A stretch of DNA of 64,000 nt from Vibrio methylphosphonaticus (lineage in GTDB: Bacteria; Pseudomonadota; Gammaproteobacteria; Enterobacterales; Vibrionaceae): positions 372,001 through 436,000 of the forward strand of contig NZ_JAMKMS010000001.1 in assembly GCF_023634655.1 (NCBI RefSeq), given 5' to 3'. Of this stretch, positions 18,834 through 27,532 are shown one piece after another; the first letter of the stretch is position 1; the number at the start of each line of letters is the position of its first letter. The notes below the pieces were generated by a model, which had not been told where the DNA came from, did no database searches, and was given only the letters and a program-made list of their open reading frames with translations. The translations under genes were made by a program, and so were the position numbers.

Positions 18834-18950
18834 AAACTGGAACGTTCCATCGAAAAAATTAATCCTTTATATACCACAGTTTACACTTTGAAATAAGCGA
18901 AGACGAACTTGTTCACCGCTTCCAGTCAATTTTAATGAATCCTGACACAA

Positions 18951-19601
18951 CTAAGTCACCTGCATCGACATTTCGGCGAGCGCATTCTTCAGTGCATTCG
19001 ACATGAGTATCTGTTGATTAAACTGAATACCAATCAACGAACCTGCCCCTTGCTTCTTGATACTCACCACCTCACACGTAAGACTGCCGGGTAAAAAGCG
19101 ATTTAGCGCCGTCTCTACCTTAACTTCAAGGCCTTTGCAGAAGTCATGCGACTGCTCTGTATAAATGCCACATCCTGAGACAGAGAAGTCGATAACTTGA
19201 CCGTCAATATTTGCCTGACCAAACGAAACATTGCATGGCAACGCCAGTTTGTACCGCGAATGCTCACGTATTGGCTTAGATACCACTCGTTCCGGTATCG
19301 ATAAGTACAACTGTTTGCACACAACGTCTGAAAACGCCATCCAGTGGCATTTAAACGCAATAACATGCCCAAAGCTGCTGTCCGTTAACCCCCGTACCAC
19401 TAACTCTTTATCGACCAGCTGGTTTAACAAATCATCATCAATCCCAGACACATCTACCGAGATAAACCGCTCCATTTTATAACCGATCAGTATGGAGGCG
19501 ATGCCTTTGATCTGATCGCTGCCATTGATAGATAAACTTAGCCTCATTCCAGGCTTCAGATATCGATAATAATCTTGTGGTTTGCTTAATGTCTGTCCCA
19601 T
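18951..19601 (-). CDS. PilZ domain protein with YcgR-like N-terminal domain
   Basis: This 216-residue cytoplasmic protein has a flagellar-brake-type N-terminal domain (about 1-105) and a C-terminal PilZ domain. The cyclic di-GMP-binding motifs are both present: R-E-H-S-R near residue 114 and D-F-S-V-S-G-C-G near residue 140. It should therefore bind c-di-GMP, and could regulate motility or surface behaviour. It is a single gene between ftsB and a siderophore receptor. A GGDEF gene that could make its ligand lies 2.6 kb away. Confidence 0.85.
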   Translation of the reverse strand: MGQTLSKPQDYYRYLKPGMRLSLSINGSDQIKGIASILIGYKMERFISVDVSGIDDDLLNQLVDKELVVRGLTDSSFGHVIAFKCHWMAFSDVVCKQLYLSIPERVVSKPIREHSRYKLALPCNVSFGQANIDGQVIDFSVSGCGIYTEQSHDFCKGLEVKVETALNRFLPGSLTCEVVSIKKQGAGSLIGIQFNQQILMSNALKNALAEMSMQVT

Positions 19602-19718
19602 AAATAGCCTCCACCGACAGAAGTAACAAGCTAATTACATCGTAATTACCTTGTGTTTGCAAACACTTACCTATAACCCCAAAAGATACAAACTCTTACA
19701 AATTACATAATTGAAAAT

Positions 19719-19737
19719 AATAATAGATATCATTAGC
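19719..19737 (+). promoter_or_regulatory. Fur-box-like site upstream of the siderophore receptor
   Basis: The 19-base stretch AATAATAGATATCATTAGC matches 13 of 19 positions of the consensus GATAATGATAATCATTATC by eye. It lies about 90 bases before the receptor start codon, where repression by Fur-iron would be expected. Confidence 0.6.
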
Positions 19738-19828
19738 ATTCGACTGACCAATATAAGCAGTGGCACAGCAGAACAAATAACTAACTAAAACCAATTGCTA
19801 CAACTAATGCAAATAAGAGAAGCCTGAC

Positions 19829-21955
19829 ATGAAATTAGCACCAACAACCATTTGTAGTGCAGTGGCGCTAGCACTTAGTGCTTCCCCACTTTACGCTTCA
19901 GAACAACCTCATCCATCAACAGCTGCAACGAGCACTGATGAGACCATGACGGTTCATGCCCAAAGTTTTGATGATTATAAAGTCGACAGTGCAAACGGTG
20001 CGATGCGTACTGATACGACAATGCTAGAAACACCGCAATCTGTTAGCGTTATTCCCGAAATTGTCTTGGACGAGCAATTAGCCACCACGCTTGGCGAAGC
20101 CCTTCAAAATGACGCTAGTGTCAGCGCAGGTACTCAGAAGTGGAACCGAGAAGTGTTTTACTTGCGTGGTTTTGAGCTTTCTTCAACCAATGGCTATATG
20201 AGAAATGGCCATTCATTGTTTACGCATTATATGCTGCCAATCGAAACACTAGAACGTATTGAAGTTATTAAAGGCCCATCTAGCCTTCTTTACGGGAATG
20301 CTGCGCCTGGCGGCCTAATTAACATGGTCTCTAAAAAGCCGACCTACAATTCTATGGTCAATGTCGGCACTGATTTCGACGACTTGGGCAGCACTCGTTA
20401 TCATATTGATGCTTCAGGAAAGCTGAATGAATCGGGGTCAATACGTGGTCGTACCGTATTAGTAAAACAAGACAGTGTAGAAAACCGCACATACTCTACT
20501 AGGCAAGAGCGAGAACGAGATCGCTTCCTTGGGTATGGCGTCGTTGAAGCAGACCTGTCTGATTGGGGCCTGCTGTCGGTAAACTATGAAAAAACGCAAG
20601 ATAATGCGCCACTTGATTCGGGATCTTGGCTTGATACAAGTGGCAACCGAATTGGTAACCGTGAAACGATTCGTGATGCTCACTGGTCGTTTATCCACAA
20701 CGATGTTGAGAATATCGGTGCGGACCTCACCGTTTACATCAATAACGACTGGGAGGCGAAGCTTAGTTATAACTCACAAGAAATGACTCGCCACCGCTAC
20801 GACTCATCACCTAAAACGACCGATCAGACCATTATCGATGGTAGCTACACGCTCGACCCATTTGATCGTCACGACACTTGGAAAACACAAGCATTCCACC
20901 TTGATCTCCACGGCGACTTCACGGCGCTCAATGCCGATCACAAAGTACTCTTTGGCACCAACGGTCAGTTCTATGACTATGAACAGCGAAGAGTGAGTGG
21001 CAGCACAATCAACGTTAACCCGGGGGATATTCCGACCAACCCTGGACTTGACTATAATCAAGCGACATCAACCTATACCGACAATAATCACTTCTATGGT
21101 TTCTACGCTCAAGATTTGATCACCTTAAATGATCAGTGGCAAGTCTTACTCGGAGGCCGCTACGACATGTACTTTGCCGATGGTGCTAATGCCCAAGATG
21201 ACGTAATAAAAGGCGCCAATGATAGCCAATCGTTCTCTCCCAAAGCCGGCGTTATTTTCCACCCAAGCTACAACGGCAGTATTTACGCCAATTATTCAGA
21301 AAGCTTTACTCCCGTTTCGAATGTGGTCAACGATGACAATTCAATTACAGAACGAAAGCCTGAAAAAAGTCGCCAATACGAAATGGGAACCAAATGGGAA
21401 CTCATGGATAATCGCCTACTACTAACAGGTGCTGTATTTGATATTGAGAAAGAAAACATCAGTATCACGGAAAACGGTATTACCACGCAAAATGGTATTC
21501 AGCGCCACCAAGGCGTAGAGGCCGGTGCTCAAGGCCAGTTATCCGAAAAATGGTTCGTCATGGCATCAAGCATGTTCTTAGACGCGAACTTTGACAAGCA
21601 CGACGAGTATCAAGATAAACGTCCTGCTAACGTTCCTGAGTGGAGTGGCTCAGCATGGGCTCGTTACTCACTGACAGAGAAAACTGCGCTTAACCTTGGT
21701 GTATTCTATGAAGGTGAACGTTGGGCAGACAATGCTAATACCGTTAAACTCGACGGCTATACCCGTGTTGACACCGGTGCATCGCATAAAATCAGTAGCG
21801 ACTATGTCACGTGGGACTTTAGATTTAATATTGAGAATCTGTTCGATACTGAATATGTAGCAGGCACAGGTGGTAGCGTTAGTCACGATGTGGTGAGCGA
21901 TGTGCACTATGGTAACGAACGCCGATTCAAACTGTCAGTCAACGCAACGTTCTAA
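19829..21955 (+). CDS. TonB-dependent ferric siderophore receptor (FhuA/FhuE/FoxA-like)
   Basis: This 708-residue outer-membrane protein has a signal peptide (cleavage near ALSASPLYA|S), a TonB-box-like ETMTVHA segment, a plug domain (about 50-160, with the IERIEVIKGPSSLLYGNAAPGGLINMVSKKP signature region) and a 22-strand-type barrel ending in a terminal Phe. The family resembles hydroxamate-siderophore receptors, but the substrate cannot be fixed from sequence. No siderophore synthesis, ABC or reductase genes are adjacent, so it probably takes up a foreign siderophore. Iron control is suggested by the upstream Fur-box-like site. Confidence 0.9.
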   Translation: MKLAPTTICSAVALALSASPLYASEQPHPSTAATSTDETMTVHAQSFDDYKVDSANGAMRTDTTMLETPQSVSVIPEIVLDEQLATTLGEALQNDASVSAGTQKWNREVFYLRGFELSSTNGYMRNGHSLFTHYMLPIETLERIEVIKGPSSLLYGNAAPGGLINMVSKKPTYNSMVNVGTDFDDLGSTRYHIDASGKLNESGSIRGRTVLVKQDSVENRTYSTRQERERDRFLGYGVVEADLSDWGLLSVNYEKTQDNAPLDSGSWLDTSGNRIGNRETIRDAHWSFIHNDVENIGADLTVYINNDWEAKLSYNSQEMTRHRYDSSPKTTDQTIIDGSYTLDPFDRHDTWKTQAFHLDLHGDFTALNADHKVLFGTNGQFYDYEQRRVSGSTINVNPGDIPTNPGLDYNQATSTYTDNNHFYGFYAQDLITLNDQWQVLLGGRYDMYFADGANAQDDVIKGANDSQSFSPKAGVIFHPSYNGSIYANYSESFTPVSNVVNDDNSITERKPEKSRQYEMGTKWELMDNRLLLTGAVFDIEKENISITENGITTQNGIQRHQGVEAGAQGQLSEKWFVMASSMFLDANFDKHDEYQDKRPANVPEWSGSAWARYSLTEKTALNLGVFYEGERWADNANTVKLDGYTRVDTGASHKISSDYVTWDFRFNIENLFDTEYVAGTGGSVSHDVVSDVHYGNERRFKLSVNATF

Positions 21956-21971
21956 TACCCACTTCTTCTCA

Positions 21972-21998
21972 AAGGAGCGCTGCGGCGCTCCTTTTTTC
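21972..21998 (+). terminator. Terminator after the siderophore receptor
   Basis: A perfect 9-bp stem AAGGAGCGC / GCGCTCCTT with a TGCG loop runs into a T tract. Three TTTTTCCC-like units follow to about 22014. Confidence 0.9.
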
Positions 21999-22201
21999 CC
22001 TTTTTCCCTTTTTCCAACACTACTCTATGCACCCAACCAGTCTCATGGCTGAGAAATCAATAATAAACATTAACTTAGACCAAACAAAAAGGTGTGCATC
22101 ACGGTTGTGATGAAAGCACTATGATAGAAACCCTGCAAAACGATAACTCTAACCGTCGCTTTAAGATTAAGTAACGAGTTGGTCTGAGTAGGATATTGGC
22201 A

Positions 22202-23050
22202 GTGACAGATTTAACATACCATCAAGCGACCGGGCTATTTCACCACTTCCCTGGTTTTCTTTCCATTCACGATGCCAAACATAATTATCTTTACCTAAAC
22301 GACAACTTTACACATTGGCTCAAACAGTATACCCAGATCAACCCACTTGGAATGAATGCGATCGAATTGGCTCAACAGGTTCCAGACAATGTCGCTCATA
22401 TGCTCCAACAATGCCATGATGCGAGCATAGAATATCTAGAGGTTGGTGAATGCGTTCCCAAGATCATCCCTTTTAAAACGCCTTTAGGGACACAGTACTA
22501 TAACGTACTGAAATTTAAAGTTCAGATTGAAGATAAGCTGTACATCTACACCACCAGCTTCGACGTAACTAAATTACACCAAGAAGCCAAATTCTTCGAA
22601 AAAAAAGCCTATACCGACCCGCTGACAAAGTTGCACAACCTTGCTTATCTGAGTTCTATCCAGTGGCAAGAAGGAATGTGCGTGGTCGTAGACTTAGACA
22701 ACTTTAAACAGGTCAATGATGAGATGGGACACAGTGAAGGGGATCGAGTGCTAACGAAATTTGCCCACTGCTTACGACGTTCATTTAGTGGTACCGATAA
22801 GCTTATTCGATACGGAGGAGATGAGTTTATCATTCTTACCTCAACTCGTGATGATACGTCACTGCAGCTAGCGCTCAGCAAGTTAGAAAAAACGTTCAAA
22901 CAGCGTCTTAACCAATACCAAAACCTCGCTTACAGCGTTGGGGTCTCCTCTTTTCATCACAACTTGCGAACAACACTTAAGCAAGCCGATAGAAATATGT
23001 ACCACAATAAGCATCAGCGAAAAGCACGCTCAATCAATGATGAGATTTAA
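22202..23050 (+). CDS. GGDEF diguanylate cyclase with PAS-like N-terminus
   Basis: The protein of 282 residues has an N-terminal PAS-like domain (about 10-120, HFPGFLSIHDAKHNYLYLND) and a C-terminal GGDEF domain with an intact RYGGDEF active site and DLDNFKQVNDEMGH. It should make cyclic di-GMP. The inhibitory I-site is absent: the position of R-x-x-D is S-x-x-D. The start at GTG 22202 is eight bases after AGGA; a TTG at 22196 is only two bases from it and less likely. No membrane helix is seen, so it is probably cytoplasmic. Confidence 0.87.
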   Translation: MTDLTYHQATGLFHHFPGFLSIHDAKHNYLYLNDNFTHWLKQYTQINPLGMNAIELAQQVPDNVAHMLQQCHDASIEYLEVGECVPKIIPFKTPLGTQYYNVLKFKVQIEDKLYIYTTSFDVTKLHQEAKFFEKKAYTDPLTKLHNLAYLSSIQWQEGMCVVVDLDNFKQVNDEMGHSEGDRVLTKFAHCLRRSFSGTDKLIRYGGDEFIILTSTRDDTSLQLALSKLEKTFKQRLNQYQNLAYSVGVSSFHHNLRTTLKQADRNMYHNKHQRKARSINDEI

Positions 23051-23059
23051 ATCATAACA

Positions 23060-23105
23060 ATAGAGATAGAGATAGAGATAGCAATGAATCTAGCATTGCT
23101 ATCTC
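23060..23105. repeat. Hexamer repeat and 12-bp inverted repeat between convergent genes
   Basis: About three TAGAGA units (23061-23078) run into a perfect inverted repeat GAGATAGCAATG / CATTGCTATCTC (23075-23086 and 23094-23105) with a 7-base loop. It sits between the ends of the GGDEF gene and arsJ and may terminate both, although no long T tract follows on +; the - strand has a pyrimidine-rich tail. Confidence 0.6.
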
Positions 23106-23120
23106 CTAGTATTTACCAAA

Positions 23121-24344
23121 TCAATGACTAGGGTTAACCTTCTTGACTCCTGGCAAGCGCAGAGAAATAACGGTTGTGACGAGTAAAAAAGCAAACGAAA
23201 CCCAAAGACACGCCGCTAAGCCCGATACCTGATAAATCCACCCAGATAAAATCGTTCCAATGAGTCTACCCATCGCATTGGCCATGTAGTAAAAACCCAC
23301 ATCCATGGATACACCGTCCCCTTTCGCATAGCTCACAATTAGGTAACTATGTAAGGAAGAGTTCACGGCAAAAACAGCACCAAAGAGCAGCAATCCCGCG
23401 ACAATCACAAACTGAGGATGCCATTCATTTTGCACGCCCAACGCGACTAACCCGGTGACAACCGCTAACGCGAGTACCCACCAAAACGCCGCTGCACCAT
23501 CTGGAACCTGTCCTTTAGATTTACCCGTAATCTTAGGAGCAAACCCTTGTACAAACCCGTAAGCGATCACCCATAAAGCAAGAAATCCCCCGACCCAAGT
23601 ATGGTTCCAACCAAATACCGAACCTAAATAAATCGGTAGCGCAACGACAAACCAAACGTCCCTTGCGCCGAATAAGAACAATCGAGCCGCCGATAAAATA
23701 TTAATGCTCTCAGATTTAGAAAAAATCTGTTTAAATTTGGGCTTAGATTTCGCTTTGCCGAGATCGTTCTCCAAATACGTGACACTGCCAATAAATACCA
23801 ACGCCAACACACCGGCCATAGCCATTACCGAATACTGGAACCCCAACACCGATAACAACACTCCGCCAATAAAGAATCCAGCCCCTTTTAGCGCATTTTT
23901 AGACCCAGTCAGAATGGCTATCCATTTGTACAATGCACCTTGCTGTTCATCAGGAACCAGTGTCTTAATCGCACTTTTAGCGCTCATTTTGTTGAGATCT
24001 TTGGCTATTCCCGACAAGGCTTGCGCCGCCATTACCCAAGGGATGGTTAAAGCAACACTTGGCACCGCTAACATCAACAAAGCCACAATCTGCATACCAA
24101 GGCCAATGTTCATGGTGCGATTGAGACCAAGCCGGGCACCGAGCCATCCTCCTACCAGATTTGTCACTACGCCAAAAAACTCATAAAAAAGGAACAAAGA
24201 CGCAATGGCAAGCGTGCTATAACCGAGATCATGGAAATACAGCACGACTAACATCCGTAGCGCACCATCCGTAATGGTAAAATTCCAGTAGTTAAAGGTG
24301 ACCAACATGTACTGACGTACACTTTTACTTAAATTAGACAACAT
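23121..24344 (-). CDS. arsJ: ArsJ, MFS exporter of 1-arseno-3-phosphoglycerate
   Basis: This 407-residue protein has about twelve hydrophobic segments. It matches the ArsJ family by its N-terminal region (YMLVTFNYWNFTITDGALRM) and the GIAKDLNKMSAKSAIK segment. ArsJ exports the unstable arsenate ester made by a dedicated GAPDH, which then breaks down to arsenate outside the cell. The companion gapdh is two genes upstream, supporting the assignment. A terminator-like hairpin separates it from the preceding phosphatase gene, so its expression relative to gapdh may be tuned. Confidence 0.9.
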   Translation of the reverse strand: MLSNLSKSVRQYMLVTFNYWNFTITDGALRMLVVLYFHDLGYSTLAIASLFLFYEFFGVVTNLVGGWLGARLGLNRTMNIGLGMQIVALLMLAVPSVALTIPWVMAAQALSGIAKDLNKMSAKSAIKTLVPDEQQGALYKWIAILTGSKNALKGAGFFIGGVLLSVLGFQYSVMAMAGVLALVFIGSVTYLENDLGKAKSKPKFKQIFSKSESINILSAARLFLFGARDVWFVVALPIYLGSVFGWNHTWVGGFLALWVIAYGFVQGFAPKITGKSKGQVPDGAAAFWWVLALAVVTGLVALGVQNEWHPQFVIVAGLLLFGAVFAVNSSLHSYLIVSYAKGDGVSMDVGFYYMANAMGRLIGTILSGWIYQVSGLAACLWVSFAFLLVTTVISLRLPGVKKVNPSH

Positions 24345-24379
24345 GGCTTTGGCCTAACATAGACAGATACAAAGAATAT

Positions 24380-24401
24380 AAAAAAGCCCTCAAGAGAGGG
24401 C
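24380..24401 (-). terminator. Terminator-like hairpin inside the arsenic operon
   Basis: Read on the - strand, GCCCTC-TCTT-GAGGGC is followed directly by TTTTT. It lies between the phosphatase stop (24411) and the arsJ start (24344), so it would partly or fully end the gapdh-phosphatase transcript before arsJ. Confidence 0.75.
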
Positions 24402-24410
24402 ATTCACAAA

Positions 24411-24908
24411 TTAGAACGTTGCAGCCAACTTCTCGACATAATCAACTTGTGGTGGCTTAGTAAACGCACCCGGACGAAGTGCTTGCACCTCTTTCAAGAT
24501 AGTCGCTAAGTCCCAGTCTAATTCAAGTAACAAATTTGCGGCTAGAAGCCCAGTTCTTCCTGAACCACCCATACAGTGCATCGCGATTTTTTCGCCGGAC
24601 TTAATGGCTTGATGAAGCGTCGGTGAAATAGCTGACCATTGAGCAGCAAACGCTTCACCTGGGGCTTTATCATCTTCAATTGGCGTTTGAAACCATTTCA
24701 TTCCAAGTACTTGCGCCGCATTGCCCAGTTCAGAGACTCCTTTTTCAGACATCTCATGATTGTCTAGCGCCGTCACAATAATGGTGACACCTTGCGCTTT
24801 TAACTGTGCCAGCGACTCTTGTAAAGATACCCCTTTAGTGCCAGGACAAGGTGTAAATACAAGTGCTGCCTCATTAACGCTTAATTCCCATGTAGGATGC
24901 ATTGTCAT
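24411..24908 (-). CDS. CDKN3-like tyrosine/dual-specificity phosphatase in the arsenic operon
   Basis: This 165-residue protein has the cysteine phosphatase P-loop HCMGGSGRTG, with nucleophile C112 and R118 spaced C-x5-R, and a candidate general acid at D79 or D80. The overall pattern resembles the CDKN3/kinase-associated-phosphatase type, not the low-molecular-weight arsenate reductase type. Its ATG overlaps the gapdh stop (TAATG), a sign of translational coupling and a shared role. The substrate is unknown; it could act on a phosphorylated by-product of the arsenate pathway, but this is a guess. A second ATG two codons in is an alternative start. Confidence 0.82.
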   Translation of the reverse strand: MTMHPTWELSVNEAALVFTPCPGTKGVSLQESLAQLKAQGVTIIVTALDNHEMSEKGVSELGNAAQVLGMKWFQTPIEDDKAPGEAFAAQWSAISPTLHQAIKSGEKIAMHCMGGSGRTGLLAANLLLELDWDLATILKEVQALRPGAFTKPPQVDYVEKLAATF

Positions 24909-25912
24909 TACCCCGCTAATCCAACAGTACGTGCCAATTCCGCTGTGCGTGTCGCATAACCCATTTCATTGTCATACCATGCATAGATCTTAACCATACG
25001 AGTGCCAACTACCATTGTTGATAACGCATCTACTATGGTCGAGCGTTGGTCGCCTTTATAATCAATAGACACGAGAGGGCGTGCTTCAAAACCAAGAATG
25101 CCGGCAAGCTCACCTTCTGACGCTTCTTTTAATAATGCGTTGACTTCTTCTGCTGTTGTATCGCGCTTCACATCAAAAATGATATCCGTTAGTGACGCAT
25201 TGGCAAGTGGTACTCGAACCGCATGGCCATTAATTCTATCTTTCAGCTCAGGGAATATCTCAACGATCGCTGTCGCACTGCCCGTCGTCGTCGGGATCAA
25301 GCTCATACCACAGGCTCGAGCACGGCGAAGATCTTTATGGGGCGCATCTAAAATGGTTTGGGTATTGGTCAAGTCATGAATGGTTGTGAACGCGGCTTGC
25401 TCAATACCTAACTTCTCATGAATCACTTTTACCACAGGTGCTAGGCAGTTGGTCGTACATGACGCTGCCGTCACGATGCGATGCACAGCGGGATCAAAAA
25501 TGTGGTCATTCACACCCACAACAATATTCGCGATACCGTCTTCTTTAACAGGAGCAGAAACCACAACTCGTTTCACGCCCTGTTCTAAATACTGATTCAA
25601 GTAAGAGGTTTTACGATGCACACCAGTTGCTTCAATAACGACATCACAGTCAGACCAATCTACCGCGTTAATATCACGCTCTTGAGTGGTCATCACCTTT
25701 TGGTCATTAATCACAAGGGTTGCGCCGTCTACTTGAACTTCATGATGCCAGCGACCTTGGATAGAATCGAACTCAAGAAGGTGGCCAAGTGTTTTTGTAT
25801 CACCCGCGACATCATTAATCTTAACAAACTCAAGCTCAGGCCAATCAAACGCTGCGCGCAACGCTAAACGACCAATTCGCCCGAAACCATTAATTCCTAC
25901 TTTGATAGCCAT
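24908..25912 (-). CDS. gapdh: Glyceraldehyde-3-phosphate dehydrogenase of the ArsJ arsenate-resistance type
   Basis: This 334-residue protein has the NAD-binding start [17 protein letters not shown], the catalytic C152 in [10 protein letters not shown] and H179 in TTIHD. The sequence after the histidine ([21 protein letters not shown]) differs from housekeeping GAPDH and resembles forms found in ars loci. In that pathway the enzyme uses arsenate in place of phosphate to make 1-arseno-3-phosphoglycerate for ArsJ. The start at 25912 has an AGAGAG site; the 18-residue upstream extension lacks family sequence. The arsJ and ars regulator context supports the arsenate role over glycolysis. Confidence 0.9.
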   Translation of the reverse strand: MAIKVGINGFGRIGRLALRAAFDWPELEFVKINDVAGDTKTLGHLLEFDSIQGRWHHEVQVDGATLVINDQKVMTTQERDINAVDWSDCDVVIEATGVHRKTSYLNQYLEQGVKRVVVSAPVKEDGIANIVVGVNDHIFDPAVHRIVTAASCTTNCLAPVVKVIHEKLGIEQAAFTTIHDLTNTQTILDAPHKDLRRARACGMSLIPTTTGSATAIVEIFPELKDRINGHAVRVPLANASLTDIIFDVKRDTTAEEVNALLKEASEGELAGILGFEARPLVSIDYKGDQRSTIVDALSTMVVGTRMVKIYAWYDNEMGYATRTAELARTVGLAG

Positions 25913-26291
25913 AGAATGCTCTCTTTTTCGATATGAAGGGGCTGCCTTACTCGGAAGTAACACCACTTCGTTAAAGTTTAGTTGATAAATTGTTTGCCAA
26001 CATTTCGGCTATTATCGGCTATTTATGTTCTGCGACCATACTAAGACAACATGACAGCAATGCGATTTCCCTTACTAGGAAATCTTCAGAATGCATTCCT
26101 TTCTTGCCTTACTGCGTGGCTATTTTGATAAAAACCACGATCGATACATATGGATATGCGTATATATTAAATTTAAGATGTAAATAGTCAAGGATCTTTT
26201 CATCACGTCATAAAACTTTCATAATATGCACGCATTGTTAGCTTAATGTTCCCGTGACCTTGGTTACTCAAGCTCATACGTTGAGGAAAAT
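25913..26291. promoter_or_regulatory. Divergent intergenic region of the arsenic locus with candidate operator
   Basis: This 379-base region must hold promoters for gapdh (-) and the arsR fusion (+). At 26144-26163 there is an imperfect dyad with the symmetric pattern ATAC-N2-AT-N4-AT-N2-GTAT, AT-rich and ArsR-operator-like. No open reading frame with a convincing ribosome site is seen. The operator call is from symmetry alone. Confidence 0.4.
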
Positions 26292-27050
26292 ATGAAAAAA
26301 ACTATTCTGTTTGTGTGCCGTGGAAACTCAGCAAGATCACAACTGGCTGAAGCCATTGTTAATCATCATTATGATGAAGAATACCAAGCGTTCAGCGCAG
26401 GTAGTCGTCCCTCGCATGTCGATAAGCGAACGATTGAAACGTTAAAAAACGCCGGCTATAGCACTCAGAATCTTCGTTCTAAACCAATACAAGAGTTTGA
26501 CGACCGACATTTTGATTATGTGATCACCCTGTGCTCCTCCGCTCAGGCAGAATGTGGCGTGTTTAAAAACAGCAATGAAAGTATCTTTTGGGATCTCCCC
26601 ACCCCAACGTCATATTCAGAGTCCTTGTTCGACGCTTCTTTGACTGATCTCCAACAACGCATTAAATGGTTTATGTTGGTTCATAGCAAAACTGGCGAAC
26701 AAGGGTTTGATCCACTTACCGTCCATAAATGTTTATCCGATCAAACGCGCTTGATGATTGCACTGATGATCTTTTCTGAAATAGAACTCAGCGTAGGCGA
26801 ACTGTGTGAAGCATTACAAGAATCTCAGCCAAAGATCTCTCGTGCACTCGGAGTACTGAGACAATGTGGAATGGTAGCCGATAGACGAAAAGGCCAATGG
26901 GTATTTTATTCGATTTCAGAAAAACTGCCCGACTGGGCGCAAGCGATTCTCACAGCGTCGCTTTCCAGTTTGCTTCCTCAGCTCCTTGCTGCACACCAAT
27001 TGTTGAATCAATCGACCAATCGACCACATAGGCACGACACGCCTCAGTAA
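26292..27050 (+). CDS. Fusion of arsenate reductase-like (LMW-PTPase) domain and ArsR-type HTH regulator
   Basis: The 252-residue protein joins two ars functions. Residues 1-135 match thioredoxin-type ArsC: P-loop CRGNSARS (C9, R15) and the resolving pair C81/C88 spaced as in S. aureus C82/C89. The loop that usually reads D-P-A, with the general acid Asp, reads T104-P-T. Residues 140-225 are an ArsR winged helix (ELSVGELCEAL, SQPKISRALGVLRQCG). Of the three metal-site Cys in E. coli ArsR (C-V-C-D-L-C) only the last, C172, remains, with S167 and G169 in the other places; C192 is an extra Cys. A GAGG ribosome site precedes the ATG. It is divergent from gapdh, so it likely controls that operon. 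Confidence 0.88.
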   Translation: MKKTILFVCRGNSARSQLAEAIVNHHYDEEYQAFSAGSRPSHVDKRTIETLKNAGYSTQNLRSKPIQEFDDRHFDYVITLCSSAQAECGVFKNSNESIFWDLPTPTSYSESLFDASLTDLQQRIKWFMLVHSKTGEQGFDPLTVHKCLSDQTRLMIALMIFSEIELSVGELCEALQESQPKISRALGVLRQCGMVADRRKGQWVFYSISEKLPDWAQAILTASLSSLLPQLLAAHQLLNQSTNRPHRHDTPQ

Positions 27051-27532
27051 AACCACCCATCGATTGAAATTCACACAGCTAGGGAAAATATTGCAGCGAT
27101 GGAATACTGTAACTCACAAGTACATTCTGAAAAAAAGTTACAAGATATGGATGATTCATCCAAATTATTTATTTCGATCTAAAAATTAAATATTAAGCGC
27201 CGAAAGCTTGCTCTAAAACAAGTTATGCCCCGTGAACTTTGATCGATTAGGTGATAGAATCCGCACCGAAAAGAAAATAAATTACGAAATTATTGTTTGT
27301 TTTCTTGCAAAACCACTGATATATGGTGGCTTGCATCACAGAATTTTAGGCAAGAAAGCGCCTTGGCTGGTCATAAAATGACTAAATGCATTGAAAGACT
27401 TTCATACTGAGAAGATTAAAAGCTGGATAAAAAATGATAGCTCACATGAATTATTAGTGGGCATTTCTAGCCTTCTCAGTGGACTACGACTAACTTCAAA
27501 TTGTAAATATTACTTACCGGAGAGTATCTTCC
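27051..27532 (+). promoter_or_regulatory. Gene-free region upstream of pyk with hairpins
   Basis: No convincing gene is seen in these 482 bases. A 15-base palindrome TGGATGATTCATCCA lies at 27148-27162. A bulged hairpin spans 27306-27335 (TGCAA and CCAC paired with GTGG and TTGCA). A second weaker stem involves AGGCAAG near 27350. These may belong to a long structured pyk leader. An AGAGTATC segment lies just before the pyk ATG as ribosome site. Confidence 0.4.

Noticed and set aside
22081..22201. Possible c-di-GMP (GEMM) riboswitch before the GGDEF gene, given a CATCAC / GTGATG hairpin
   Set aside because: The conserved GEMM core sequences are not present; only a short hairpin is seen.
27148..27162. 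Palindrome TGGATGATTCATCCA as terminator of the ArsC-ArsR gene
   Set aside because: It is about 100 bases past the stop and followed by A/T-mixed sequence without a U tract; kept only as part of the region description.
27238..27252. Cra/FruR-like site in the pyk upstream region
   Set aside because: The match to the TGAATCGATTCA-type consensus is partial and lacks a key G; too weak to list.
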